Assembly (NCBI GenBank): GCA_017871115.1
Contig: JAFCIZ010000001.1
Span: forward strand, 372,001-436,000
Length of the DNA: 64,000 nt
From: Cunninghamella blakesleeana
Lineage: Eukaryota; Mucoromycota; Mucoromycetes; Mucorales; Cunninghamellaceae
Direction of reading: 5' to 3'
Shown here: positions 1 to 12,685 of the stretch, piece after piece
How the letters are laid out: each line of letters opens with the position of its first letter
Numbering within the stretch: the first letter of the stretch is position 1
The notes under the pieces: model-generated
Database searches by the model: none
The model's input: only the letters and a program-made list of their open reading frames with translations
What the model was told of the DNA's origin: nothing
Position numbers and translations under genes: made by a program

Positions 1-1009
1 TCAATCGTGACATTTTGCGTCGTACAGGTGGCAACGTTGATGTAGCTGTTACTTTATTAAAAAGCAATTCTACCACTACGACATCATCGTTATCACAACC
101 TGTCACGCCATTTCAAGCCTCCCCTTCTTCTAATCCAACATCAGCAGGATTATTATTCAATAATAATGGTTCAAATAATGCTTTTTCAGCTAGCGCGCCT
201 ATTTCATCTAATATTCAATCACAACAACAATCCGCTCCAATTTTTACAAATGGAAAGCTAACGAATAATAATAATGGTAATAATAATAATAATAATAACC
301 AAGTTGGACAATTGTTGAATTTAAATGATACAACTACTCCACAAAATTATACTACAAATAATTTATATAGTTTACAGCAACAGCAGCAACAGCAGCAAAT
401 GCAAATGCAATTACAGCAACAACAGTTACAACAGCAACAATTATTACAACAACAATCATTGCAGTCATTTTCTCCACAATCAACAACACTAAATAATACA
501 AATCAATATACCGTTTCTACTCCTTTAGATCCATTTGGTCAGAATTCTATGTCAAGTATGTGAATTATATATAAATAATTGAATATAAAAATAAAATATG
601 TAGGAACCAAAAGTAATTTCTCAAACCTTTTTTCCAAAAATAAATTTTTTTTTTTTTATTGTTTGTAGTACCATCATCATCAGCGAATTCTATTCAAGCA
701 CCTCAAACATCTAGTTACTTTTCGATGATGCCAAATAACGGGACCATGCTAAACGGAATAGCTAATCAAATGACTGGAATGCCTTTTCAACAACAGCAAC
801 CATCAGTAACTACACCAACTAATAATCCATTTTCTACATTACAACCGCAAATAGCAGCTCCTCAGCAACAAGTGTTTACACCTACTACAACATCGCCTTT
901 TAATACTATGGTGCAGCAGCCACAGCAGCTACAACAACAGCAACTACCTTTTAATCAATTTCCTAATTTTACGCAGCAACAACAAACAACTAGAAGCAGC
1001 TTCTTTTAG
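1..1009 (+). CDS. GTS1: 3' part of a Gts1-like ArfGAP/UBA protein
   Basis: Only the C-terminal part lies in the window. Exons are 1-555 and 669-1009, joined by a GTATGT..TAG intron that keeps the frame; the stop is TAG at 1007-1009. The frame opens with NRDILRRTGGNVDVAVTLL, which looks like the last two helices of a UBA domain. After it comes about 300 residues of Gln/Asn/Ser/Thr-rich sequence with Gln runs and scattered NPF and DPFG tripeptides, motifs that bind EH-domain and clathrin-adaptor proteins. A UBA followed by a Gln-rich tail matches yeast Gts1 and related ArfGAPs, in which a zinc-finger ArfGAP domain comes first; that domain would lie upstream of base 1. The UBA fragment and low-complexity tail are seen; the ArfGAP identity is inference. 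Another UBA plus Q-rich adaptor is possible. Confidence 0.55.
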
Positions 1010-1303
1010 AGTGATTTTATATACAAATATATACATATAATTAAAATTATTATTTTAAGGTTACTTAAAAAAATAAATTAAAACTCAACTTTACGAAAAA
1101 AAATAAAATAAATTGTTTTCTCCTTCCTTTTATCCTTTCAACTCCTTTTTTTTCTTCTCTTTACTTTTTATTTTTATTTTCTTTAACTTGCTCTTTCATT
1201 CTTTTTCATAATTTATATATTTTATACCATTTATTACTATTGTTGTTATTATTTTTTATTTATTTTTTTATTTGTGTTTTTGTAAAATTAAAATATTATA
1301 TTA

Positions 1304-4300
1304 ATGTCAAACCCTATAGGCGACACTGTAGAATACTTTAAGCGGAGACACCAAAACAAAGATCCACAACATAGATATTCAGAAAGTAGTCTTTCGAGAA
1401 GAAAGCATCATATATTCTCTCGTCGTAGTCATGATGATCATGATGCAAGAAGTGTTAGTTTAGATTATGAAGCTTCACAGCCTACCTCATCAACTTGGGA
1501 TCGTGTATTATCCAAATTAACTTACTATACAAACGATGATACTGAACATAGTACCTCAACACGTGCTTATACAAATGAAGCAAATAGATATAATAATAAT
1601 AATACCAACCACATTAATGATCCACAAGAAGAAGAACAAAGCGAAGATGATATACAAGATAATACTATGATGGGAATAAATAGGAGGGATACATCGGATG
1701 GAAATAGAGATAGTATTGAATTGATAAAAGAACATCGTTGGTTAGATCGATTAAAATTAAGATCGAGTTTATTAGCTGGATTAAGTCAACTGGACCCATC
1801 CAACAATAATCACAATCAAACTTTTGATCGACCACATAATAATAATAATAATAATAATAATAGAATCAATGATGATGAAGATCAATTACCTTCTACCTGC
1901 GATTTTACTCATGATATATTAAATGACGATGTCGACGCTCAAACCAATTATTTTACTCATCCATTCCAGTCTACTCTTGAAGTAGATCAAGTTACTCCCT
2001 CCCCTTTTTCCATTTCAAATAACAATAATAATAATAATGAATCGATACCCACTACAGCCTATGCTTCCCCTTCTCTTCCTCAACTAACACCATCCTCCTC
2101 TCAACAACCTACTATTGGTAAACGATTGGATTCTTTACCAAAATCTGCTAGATTTCAAGCCATACCTATTCAACTACATGATGATGATAATCAACAACAA
2201 ACTATACCATCTTCTTTAGAATCTTCCGAAATAATTCCCAGCGATGATAATCAGCAACAACAACAAAGTAACCAAAACTATTTAAAGCCTGGAGATAATG
2301 AACAAGGAAATTATAAAACTTCATGGGATAAAACAAAAGATAAAATCAAATTAATTACTTCATTGCAAAATCAATCTTCAAATCAATTAGATACACCAAC
2401 CACTTCTATTACTACAAATACAACTTTGGCTCCTTACTATCCTCCAGCTTTTGATCCACTTTTTATCGCTTTTTCAAAAGATGAGCATGGAAATAAATTG
2501 GTAAAAATAATATATAATAAAATAAATCGGAGCCAATGATATCAAATGATTTAATTTAAAAAAAAAAAAAAACTAATTACTTCCTGTATTCTTTCTGTGT
2601 TGCTTTATTTACTTTAATGTTATAGCCACCTATATTATTACAATGTCTTAAAGTAAGCCCTTTCTTCTTTATATATATATTTATTTATTTTTTTAAAAAA
2701 AGAAGCAAAATAAAACAATTTATAAAGCTATTTATTCACCTATATTTTATTATTATTCTTTCCAGGTTGCAATTACTGATTCCAAATTTTTAGAAGGAAT
2801 GAACCAATGGGCATTTAGAATTGAGTTACAATATGGAGATGTAAAATGGGTGATTTATAGAACAATAGCAGATTTTGTGATACTTCATTATGTACTTAAA
2901 TTTAAATCAAGCTTATCGAGTTATGTGCCAGCTCCACCAGCTTTCCCTAATCAACTACAGAGTTTATATGATTCAGCTATTACTACTATAGGTTGGGATC
3001 GTAAAAATATATTACCAACAATGATAGCAAAAAATAAATTACATCAACATCATACAGATACAAATACAAATACAATTAAAAAATCGACAACAACATCATC
3101 ATCTTCATCTACTACAATGAATGAAGAAACAGATCAACAACTTGATAATGAATTACAAGATGAAATTGAAAAGCAAAAAGAAGCTTTGGAAAGACGTCGT
3201 TTATTGACCATTTATTTACGTGAATTATTTGAACGTGAACATATTCATATCAGTTATGATGTATGTGAATTTTTGGAATTATCTGCTATTAGTATTGTGC
3301 AAGATATGGGTTGGAAAGGAAAAGAAGGTTTTTTACAAAATAGAATTAACTTTGTTAATTACGGTTGTTGTCAAATGTGGACATCTCAAAAATGGAATAC
3401 CCAATGGGTAATATATATAATATATAATAAAACAATGATAATGAAACATGAAAAGAAAAGTATAATAGTATAAAATAGCTAATAGTTAATTATATGATAT
3501 ATATATATATATATAGGTACTTTTACGTGATTCCTATGTAGCTTTTTGTGAAAATATATCCTCTTCTTCACCTACCGATGTGTTATTGTTAGATAAAGGC
3601 TTTACTGTTCAAGCAAGTGAACCTAATCTTTTAGGTAATTATAGATTAACCTTAACCAATCAAACAAGACGAATTAGACTTAAAGGAAGTAAACGGGAAA
3701 TGGATGAATGGTGGTCAAATATTAAAAAAGTACAAAGTGATAGCCCTTGGGTACGTAGTCATCGATTTGGTTCTTATGCTCCTGTTCGTCATAATGCAAA
3801 AGTAAAATGGTTCATTGATGGTGAAAGTAAGTATTATTTTATATATATATATATTATTTTTTAAAAAAAAAAATGAAATTATATGGTCACAATACTCATT
3901 ATCTTCTTCTATTTCCTATTTCTTTATTTTTCTTCCTCCTTTTATAACAGATCATTTTAATGCTGTTGCTGAAGCCATTTTATCTGCAAAAGTGGAAATT
4001 TATATTGCTGATTGGTGGTTAACTCCTGAAATTGTAAGTATATTTTTTTATCGTCGTCATCATTGTAATTATAAATGAAGTAGATTACTGACTGACCCTT
4101 CTTACTTTTTTTAACAATATATATATCAATTAGTATTTAAGAAGACCACCTAAAGAAAATGAAGATTTTAGACTAGATAGACTTTTACAACGTAAAGCTC
4201 GTGAAGGTGTTATGATTTATATTATTATTTATAAAGAAATGTCTTTAGCTTTAACTATTAATTCTGCTCATACAAAACAGTGGTTACAGAGTTTACATCC

Positions 4301-7193
4301 AAATATAATGGTCCAACGTCATCCTGATCACGCTTCCGTAGGAAATAATGTTTTATTCTGGTCACATCATGAAGTAAGTATCAATTATTATACATACATA
4401 TATATACTAAATATAAAAGTATAATCTATCTTGAACTTTTTTTAATTTTATGTATTATTATTTAATTTTATTTATTCATTATTGCTATAAATAAACATAG
4501 AAAATGGTAATTGTCGATAATCGATTAGCCTTTATTGGTGGATTGGATTTATGTTTTGGTAGATATGATTCTCATGGTCATCCTTTAACTGATTATTATC
4601 CTGAAAATCAAAATAAAGAAATTTTCCCTGGTCAAGATTATTCAAATCCAAGAAAAAAAGATTTTATGAACGGTAATTTAATACAATCATATAAATATAT
4701 ATATGTATATGTATACGCATGTTCATATTTATAGCGCCATCTAATTTTCTTTTTAATCACATTTTTTATTATAATAGTGGCTCAATATGATTTAACATTG
4801 GTAGACCGTATAACTACTCCTCGCATGCCTTGGCATGATGTCACACTTGCAACTGTAATAAAATAAAAATAATAACATCGATGATAATGATATTTAAAAA
4901 CAATTATAAAATGAACCTAATATTCTAATCTGTACCTATTTTCTTTTATGATAAAAATAAATAGGTTGGACCCATGGCAAGAGATCTTTCAAGACATTTT
5001 ATTCAGCGTTGGAATTTTTTAAAAGCAACAAAAAGTGGGCATAGACATAATTTACCATTTTTATTACCAAAAGGCGAATATGTAGCAGCTCGTGATGAGT
5101 CTAAATTTAAAGGTACTTGTCGTGTTCAAGCACTTCGTAGCTCTGCTCAATGGAGTTCTGGCATTGAAAGAGAGGTAAGCGTATATTCAATTATTCAAAT
5201 ATATAATTATATAGCTTATACTTACTCATCATTATCATCATTGTCTCTTATTATTTTTTTATTTTATCTAGCATTCAATTTATAATGCCTATTTAGAATG
5301 TATTCGTCAAGCAAAACATTTTATCTATATAGAAAATCAATTCTTTAGTAAGATACATTATGCTTTTTTTTCTTTTCTTTTTCTTTTTTTTAAAAAAAAA
5401 GATAATTACATTTTAGCAGCTTTATCAATACCCATTTTCTTTTTCATTTTTTTTAATATGAATTGACAGTCAGTGCCACTGAAAACGACAAATTATTACG
5501 TAACAAAATTGGACAAGCATTAGTAGAACGTATTATTAAAGCTCATGAAGAAGGTCAAAAGTTCAAAGTAGTTATCATTATACCATTAGTACCTGCCTTT
5601 GAAGGCGACTTAGCATCAAGTGAATCTGGTTCAGCTAGAAACGTCATGCATTTCCAGTATACGTCAATTTCAAGAGGTGGGAATTCCATTATTGAAAAAT
5701 TACAACGCGCTGGTATTAATCCCGCAGACTATATTGATTGGTATTCATTACGTAATTGGGGAAAGTTGGATCGACCACCTAAATCATCAACAACAACAAC
5801 GACCCTATCTACTTCTACTACAGATCTTCACAGCAATAATATCAACAATAATAGTAAATCTACTAAGAGTAAACAAAATGAAACTATTGATGATAGTGAT
5901 AGCTCCATATCTTCGGTCAGCGATGTATCTACAACTTATAACGAAGAAGATAACAACGACAACAACAATAATGGCGGTGATGATAACCAACAAAATGAAT
6001 ACCGATTAGATGATGACCATGAAGTGGAAGATGATGATAGAGATCAATATATAACGGAATTATTATATATTCATGATAAGATTATGATTGTTGACGATAA
6101 AATCGTAATTATTGGATCAGGTACGTTATATAGAATGTTTATTATAATGCATATGCATATACGTCTTTTTTATAACTTATTAGATATTCACAATTAATTA
6201 TTACTATAATTTTTTTTATTTTATTTTTTTATATAGCAAATATAAATGATAGATCTCAATTAGGTAATCGCGACTCAGAAATTGCTATGATTATCGAAGA
6301 TACTGATTTAATTGATTCTTATATGGATGGCAAGAAAGTAAGATATTTAATTAAATAGAAGTAAAACTATATATTTTTATCGAGAAGCTTTCAAAAATCT
6401 CACTTTTTTTTTTTTTTAGTATAAAGCGGCTAAATTTGCACATACTCTTCGATTACAATTATGGAAAGAGCATTTGGGATTATTAGATTTTGATGATTGG
6501 GAAAGCTTATTAAAAAATAATGAAGAAGAAGAAGAAAAATTAATAGATCACCTCGGTATATCATCAAATAAAGAAGATAATTCAGAAGAAGAAGGTAGTG
6601 ATGAAGATGAATCAGTCAATGAAAAACGTAGACAACATCACCAATTACTTAGCCACCTTCGTCTTTCACGCAATTCAGTTCGTCATAGTCAATCAGATCA
6701 ACACTATAGACTCCAATCCAATAATATAGAAGACATTAAAAGTTGTGAACAAGATGAGCCAGCCCATATGATTGACCGATTAAGTCGAACCAAGAGTCTT
6801 TTTGATACAGTGAAGCATTATCAACATAAAAAAAACGAAGAAATAGAAGAAAGATTGGATGCCAAAGCATTGGACCCATTAACAGATGCTTGTTATTATG
6901 AACTTTGGCGCAAGACAGCAGAAAACAATACTATTATTTATAGAAATTTATTTAGATGCGTCCCTGATGATACCGTCCATTCCTTTGAACAGCATCGTTC
7001 TTTTATACCTTCAGAAAAAACAACAATGTATGGACATGTTGCTAATCCTTTATTATCTGAACCTGAGATTAAGCAAGATTTGGACAAAATTCAAGGCCAT
7101 TTAGTTCAATTCCCTAAAGATTATCTTAAAAATGAAAATATGATTGGTGGTAATCTTATTGAATCAGTGACTCCTATGGTTATTTTCACTTGA
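1304..7193 (+). CDS. SPO14: Phospholipase D (PX-PH-HKD-HKD)
   Basis: Phosphatidylcholine-hydrolysing phospholipase D, which makes phosphatidic acid for membrane traffic and, in yeast, spore-membrane formation. Thirteen exons: 1304-2500, 2626-2652, 2766-3407, 3517-3826, 3951-4033, 4134-4373, 4501-4672, 4778-4854, 4965-5174, 5272-5347, 5470-6120, 6237-6337 and 6420-7193, giving 1519 aa (yeast Spo14 is 1683). The first 400 residues are low-complexity. A PX domain follows (about 409-575), interrupted by a Thr/Ser insert, then a PH domain (about 623-705). The first HKD motif, HEKMVIVD, is split by the exon 6/7 junction at residues 832-839. The second, HDKIMIVD, sits at 1213-1220 and is followed by the family signature GSANINDRS. 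A poorly conserved acidic Asn-rich insert lies between the two halves. All catalytic His, Lys and Asp residues are present, so the enzyme should be active. Confidence 0.96.
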
Positions 7194-8476
7194 TCACATA
7201 ATTTTAAATTATTATTATTATTATTATTATTATATAGAAATTCCCATTTACTATTATATTAAATAAAAAAAAACGATATGGAAAATATATAACCCCCAAC
7301 AATTATAACATTAGATGATTATGATAATATATACTCTTTTATTGTGCAAATGACGATAGAAAATAAACTATTGCTATTAGTTCAATTTTTCTAAACTATA
7401 CTGACTCAATCTCTTAAAAAGAATTAAAATTAAAAATCAAATGATCATTGTTGCTGTAACAGTGATACAAAATCAAAATAGAGTTACCTATCTTAATAGT
7501 GACTTTATTCAAGTTTAAAAATACAAATGATATTATTTTAAAAAAGATAAATACAATATATTCCATGTAGCTCAATTTATATATAATTTTTTTTTAAAAA
7601 AAAAAATAAGCTTTTTTTATCTGTGGAACAATTAATTTTAGTCCCTTTTTTTCTTACTTTCTTTTTCCTCCTCCCCCCCCCCAAAAAAAAAGGTTGAACT
7701 ATTAGTAGATAGCCCAAAAAGGTAAATTAATACAAGCTTTTTTTTTAATCGATTAGCTTGAAAATACATATATAATGAGTATATATACTATTGACATAAA
7801 CCAATTGTATTTATTTTCTTTTTTGTTTTGTATTCATATAGTAAAATAATATAAGTTATTAAATAATGATAATAATAATAATTGCTTAACATGAATATAT
7901 TTATTAACTGTTTCTTTTTTTTTTCAGGATTAAAAAGGATAACTCACTTATGTTTGTATTAAAATAATCTTTTCAATAAGTAATACCATAGAAGTACCCT
8001 GCATTCCTTATTTTATAGTTAATATTTGTGATCAAAAAAAATGAACAGCTGCTTTTTTTAAAAAAAAATCATTAATGTTATTTTTATATTATTATTTAAA
8101 TATAAAATTGTCATTACAAAGTTAATACGAAATTGTAGAAAGATGGAAGAATGGAAGAAAAATATATATATATATGCTTAAAATTTAACCAACTAAAATC
8201 CAGATCATAAAAATCAAATCTCCGATATATTTTTTAATTTCAAGTTTTTGATCTCTTTTTTTTCCACTTCACATATTACTCAGCTTATTTGCTTTGTAAG
8301 TTTAAATAACTAGTACTATAATAACTATAAAATATATCAAGATAAGTATATTAATTGCAATACAGTTTCTATTTATTTAGCGACTATAAGCTATTTTTTT
8401 ATTTTATTTTTTTAAAAAAAAGAAACCATTCTTTTAAAACAATAAAAGCATTATTATTAATACTATTATTACCAAG
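7194..8476. other. Intergenic, PLD to small membrane gene
   Basis: About 1.3 kb of AT-rich DNA with no credible coding exon. It holds an AATAAA-type 3' signal soon after the PLD stop, a C11 tract followed by an A9 tract near 7671-7691, and several T-run/A-run junctions (for example around 7589-7606 and 8054-8068). Short ORFs here are under 30 codons. Confidence 0.6.
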
Positions 8477-9146
8477 ATGGATTATGAAGATCTCTCGTTT
8501 GCTTATATATCTAATGAACAACTTGATATAGAAGTTCTTAAAAAAGAAATAGTAAGACCAGAATATATATAATAGACTGACTTTATATATATATATATAT
8601 ATACTCATATTATAAAAAATAATTCACGTTTTTTAATATAGGCAAATTCAAAAACGAAAAATAATATAAATCAAGTAGATATAGTAAAAGTAAGATAATA
8701 TAGATTACGCGTATACAGAAATATAAATATAAGGAACCGGTACAAAAAAAAAAAAAAAAAATAGCATGAAATAATAATAAAGAGAGTTTATATATTTTTA
8801 TTTTATTTTAATAATATTATTTAGTGTTCTCTTTATTCTTTTTATTTATTTTTGATGGTTGGGGAAATAATAATAGGAAACAAAAAATAAAACAAAAGGC
8901 AAAGAACAAGAAACTAAATATAAAACTTGGATTACTATAATGTTAATTATTATCAGCATTTTACTAATAATGGGATTTATGATATCATCAACAACAATAA
9001 CATCTTTATTTGTGGATAACTATATACTGGATTTATTGGAAATATATGATCATTACTTTTTAACTATGATATCTTATCTTCATTTTTACTATCAACAAAT
9101 TATGAACCGGTTAATTTCATATGTAAAGGAAACCCTTCCAAATTAG
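8477..9146 (+). CDS. Small single-pass membrane protein, unrecognised
   Basis: Three exons, 8477-8551, 8642-8689 and 8877-9146, all joined in phase 0 with GTAAGA donors and ATAG acceptors, give 130 aa. The first 60 residues are charged and hydrophilic (start MDYEDLSFAYISNEQLD, then a Lys/Asn/Thr-rich stretch). One strongly hydrophobic segment of about 25 residues follows (around WITIMLIIISILLIMGF, residues 59-75 and beyond). The tail has a Tyr/Phe/Leu-rich amphipathic region and ends KETLPN. There is no N-terminal signal peptide, so the protein is probably inserted by its internal segment with a cytosolic N-terminus. I do not recognise a family. The evidence for a gene is the clean three-exon structure with an open frame; length and composition leave some doubt. 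Confidence 0.5.
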
Positions 9147-9721
9147 TCAATCACCAAATGGGGTTTTTTCATTTGTGGTCGGTGGGATATGATTCATCTT
9201 TTTTTTTTTTTTCCATTATTATTTGAACACATCATTTATCGTAATTTTTTTATATACTTTTTTAAAACATATATATAAATAATATTAAATAAAAAATATC
9301 TGTTACGTTTTTATATATATATATAATGGGGTACATATTTATTTACTATTTATTTATATATCAATATATATATTTATATATATACATACAAAAAAAAATA
9401 GGTCATATGAGTTCTTTAGTGTTCAATCTAGAAAAAAACTTAATTTGTAATATGTCAATGAGTTAAAGTTATACGCAATCATATGATATTTCTCTTAAAT
9501 AATTATGAAATGGTTATTTAATATGAATGACTAAATGAACGATTTATTATTAAAATTGCTAAAGATAAACGAGATGGATATATAATAAATGATATGAGCA
9601 AAAAAAAAAATGAATGAGTTACAAAAAAAAAGTAAAAGTGTTCACTTTTTTTTCTTCTAGAAGTGTGGAAAAATAATAATGAATAAATAATAAATAAACA
9701 AATAAAAAGGAGATAAGGAGA

Positions 9722-9754
<33 letters not shown>

Positions 9755-9770
9755 GGTGGGAAAATATGAA
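9147..9770. other. Convergent 3' intergenic region
   Basis: Tail-to-tail spacer between the small membrane gene and the MYND gene. It is AT-rich with (AT)n stretches near 9312-9325 and an AAT trinucleotide repeat at 9722-9750. The minus-strand ORF across 9518-9793 is a low-complexity reading of this spacer and is not supported. Confidence 0.5.
9722..9750. repeat. (AAT)n microsatellite
   Basis: About nine perfect AAT units immediately 3' of the MYND gene. Confidence 0.8.
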
Positions 9771-10688
9771 TTACTTTTGACATACAGTATCATGGATAGG
9801 TTTATGAGTTTTTAAACATTTAGCACTACAATAACGTTGAGTTTTACATCTAGCACATACTGGCATAGCCTTCTTTTCTAAACCACAATTACCGCAGGCA
9901 TTTTCAGGAGAAACAATGGCAGTATTGGAAGAAACGGAAGTATGATCCGATAAAGAAGAAGAAGAAATAGTAGAAGAGGCATAAGATTGAGATGAGGAAG
10001 AAGTAGTTGATGTAATAGAAGACTGACGATTTATTCTTGTGGATAAGAGGCTGTGAGAAGAAAGAGATGGGACTAAATCCACTTTATGTTGATCTAAAAA
10101 GGTATTGGCTGAATGTTGTAATAACTGTTGAATTTCATAAGTAGTCTCAAGTGATATACATTTACGGAAATAATGGCGAGCTTTGACAATATTATTTTCT
10201 TGTTGATATAGACAAGCCCGACAATGATAGATGGTTATACGAATAGCATGCTCTACATTCTTTTCATTTTGATCCTTTTGTTTATAATAATAACTATAGC
10301 CCTTTTCTTCATCTTTTTCTTTTAACCATTTAGCAAACTGCCACAAATCACGAGTCATCATATCAAACCAAGGTAAATAATGGTAGGCTCTTGCTTCCAT
10401 ATGTTCTAATACCATTTGGGTCATTTCCCATACTAATGCTAATGTTCTCTGTTCACTTACTTCATGGATTAATTTTAATTCATATAAAGCTTGTCGATAA
10501 TACATGGCTATAACATGGCACTGTTCACATCCTTTATCATTATGTTTACGTTGATGGCCAAATTGAATGATTTGTTGTAATTGATTAATTCCTTCATATT
10601 GACCAGCAGTGGTACCTTTCATGATAGGAGAATACTCTTCGGTACTATTATTATTATTATTATTAGGAAATATGATTGTGGAAGACAT
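9771..10688 (-). CDS. MYND-type zinc-finger protein
   Basis: Single-exon gene of 305 aa with ATG at 10688 and stop at 9771-9773. The C-terminus is a full MYND finger: C265, C268, C278, C281, C287, C291, H295 and C303 give the pattern C-x2-C-x9-C-x2-C-x5-C-x3-C-x3-H-x7-C. MYND fingers bind short proline-rich peptides and often sit in co-repressors, methyltransferases or adaptors. No SET domain is present. The middle (about 45-200) is helical, with spaced His and Cys residues and a repeat-like region that could be TPR-type (motif near NIVKARHYFRKCISLE). A Ser/Thr-rich linker (about 205-255) joins it to the finger. The role is probably protein-protein interaction in cytosol or nucleus; no partner can be named. 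It is transcribed away from the START gene across a 2.6-kb spacer. Confidence 0.85.
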   Translation of the reverse strand: MSSTIIFPNNNNNNSTEEYSPIMKGTTAGQYEGINQLQQIIQFGHQRKHNDKGCEQCHVIAMYYRQALYELKLIHEVSEQRTLALVWEMTQMVLEHMEARAYHYLPWFDMMTRDLWQFAKWLKEKDEEKGYSYYYKQKDQNEKNVEHAIRITIYHCRACLYQQENNIVKARHYFRKCISLETTYEIQQLLQHSANTFLDQHKVDLVPSLSSHSLLSTRINRQSSITSTTSSSSQSYASSTISSSSLSDHTSVSSNTAIVSPENACGNCGLEKKAMPVCARCKTQRYCSAKCLKTHKPIHDTVCQK

Positions 10689-11824
10689 TTTGAAATAATA
10701 ATTAATTAATAAAAAAAAATTAAAGAAAAGATAAAGAAAAAAATTTTTTTATGTGATAATATATATTTAAAAAAAATTAAGGGTGAGAAAAAAAAAAAAA
10801 AAAAAAAAAAGATAGAAAGAAAGAGAAAAAAAGAAAAAATTAAGAAGGTTCTTTATATATATCTTTTTTTTTTTTTTTCTTTTTGGATTGACCGTTATTT
10901 AAAACCCAGTTAGCATTGCCATACAAAAGAACAAATTAGTCTCCGTTTAATTTCTTTCATACAAAAGACCTCACATGGGGATAAACATGGTAATTCTTAT
11001 TGATTATGTTGTAACAAAAGAAATTAAGCTTTTAATCAATTAAAAATATAAACTAAACAATAAAAAAAGTATAACCATTAATTAATTCTAGTCGATTTTA
11101 TATATTACATTCTATCATATAGTATTCTATATTATTAAAAATTGAAATAAAAAGAAAATAAAAAAAAACTTGGGAGTTACTATTATTATATATGTATATG
11201 AATCTTCGTTACATAATATATAAAAAAAAAATTCTTTAACCTTTATATTTTTGATAAATTATTTCTGTCAAACTCTCTACATAGAAAATGCTCGGAGCTA
11301 TAATTATTATTTTTTTTACAATGAGTTACAAATAGTTACACAAGGACAAAAATGATTGCAAGATGATCACCCAATAAGATTGACATTGGATGCCTCGTGC
11401 ACTTTTATCTTTCAATGAATGGATTATCAAAAAAAGCTTTTTTTCTTTATATGTTTTACCATAGTAACATCTAGACAAAACTCTTATTTTTTTGATCCGA
11501 GCTATTTCTTAGTTTGTTGGTAAAATACCTTTTTAGTCAATATGGGCTATTATATATATAAATATATATATTTGGGGGGAGGGATGGAAAGGGAGGGAAT
11601 TTATAAAATTCATATTCTAGTCCATATTTGCTAAAAAAAAAATTGCTTTTAGTAAAATAAAACATATATAGATATGCCTTTTTGAAATGATATTTTGTTA
11701 TCATTTTTTATTCTTTTGAATATATGGATAAATTATAAATAATTTTTAGCCTATGAAATATTTTAATTATTAGCCATAATACTCAATAAAATTGATTGAA
11801 TTGAAACATAAAAAAACAGAATAA

Positions 11825-12089
11825 ATGGTTTCAATTGAAAAAAAAAAAAAAGAATTAATGAGTTTGAAAACTGATTATCACGAGACCTCAGCTGGTATCT
11901 ATTTATTGGCTCTTAGCAATCCAAAAAAGCATGTTTATTTATGGTCATCAACCAATTTGTATTTTAAGGTAATGGTAGTTCTTTAACGCTTTTTTTTCTT
12001 TTCAATTTCTTTTTTTTTTTAAAATAAAATGATGGAAAAATATAAAACAGGTCCTATTTTTTAAGGCACCGTCTATTTTCCTAATATAA
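11825..12089 (+). other. Possible two-exon small ORF
   Basis: ATG at 11825 opens 48 codons up to a GTAATG donor at 11969. An acceptor ACAG at 12047-12050 continues the frame for 12 more codons to TAA at 12087-12089, 60 aa in all. The sequence is less repetitive than its surroundings (for example GIYLLALSNPKKHVYLW). No family is recognised; it could be chance. Confidence 0.18.
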
Positions 12090-12659
12090 TAATATTATCT
12101 ATAAAAGTGAAATATAACAAAATATAGTAAATAAAAATATTAATAGGTTCGAAAAAAAACCTTTATTAGCTATTAAAAAATTCTTAAATGATTAAGCCTC
12201 CGTTTTAAAAAGTATAACTACAAACAATCTTTATGAAACCGAAACTTCGGTTACCAACATCTAAAAAAAGTTTAAAAATAAATAAAAAATAAATAAACGG
12301 AGATATGAGGATAACAAAATAAATTTGTACTGGATTTCTCAAAAAAGGAAATCTTTTGACATTGAAAAAAAAAAAATATTGATCCATGCATTTTCTTTTT
12401 ATATATGCTAATTTCTCGAATAAATTGGTCATATCAAAATTTAATCGCCATCAAATAATTATCAATGATCATCAATGATCACTGGTAAAAAAAAAAAATA
12501 TGTTACCATATGATGATGATCAGCAGTACATATTATATAACAAAAATAGCGTGGAAAAATAATAAAAACAATAAAACAATAGAAATAATAATAAAGTAAC
12601 AATAGGTTTATCAAGGATCAGATTAAAAAAAAAAGACAAATTAACTTTATTTCCCCTGA

Positions 12660-12685
12660 TTTTTTTTTTTTTTTTTTTTTTTTTT
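12660..12685. repeat. Poly(T) tract, T26
   Basis: An uninterrupted run of 26 T on the + strand, about 570 bases upstream of the START gene. Confidence 0.9.

Noticed and set aside
361..470. CAG/CAA-rich block considered as a CRISPR-like or satellite repeat
   Set aside because: It is in frame and codes for a Gln-rich protein tail.
12140..12165. GGTTCGA resembling a tRNA T-loop
   Set aside because: No cloverleaf stems can be formed around it.
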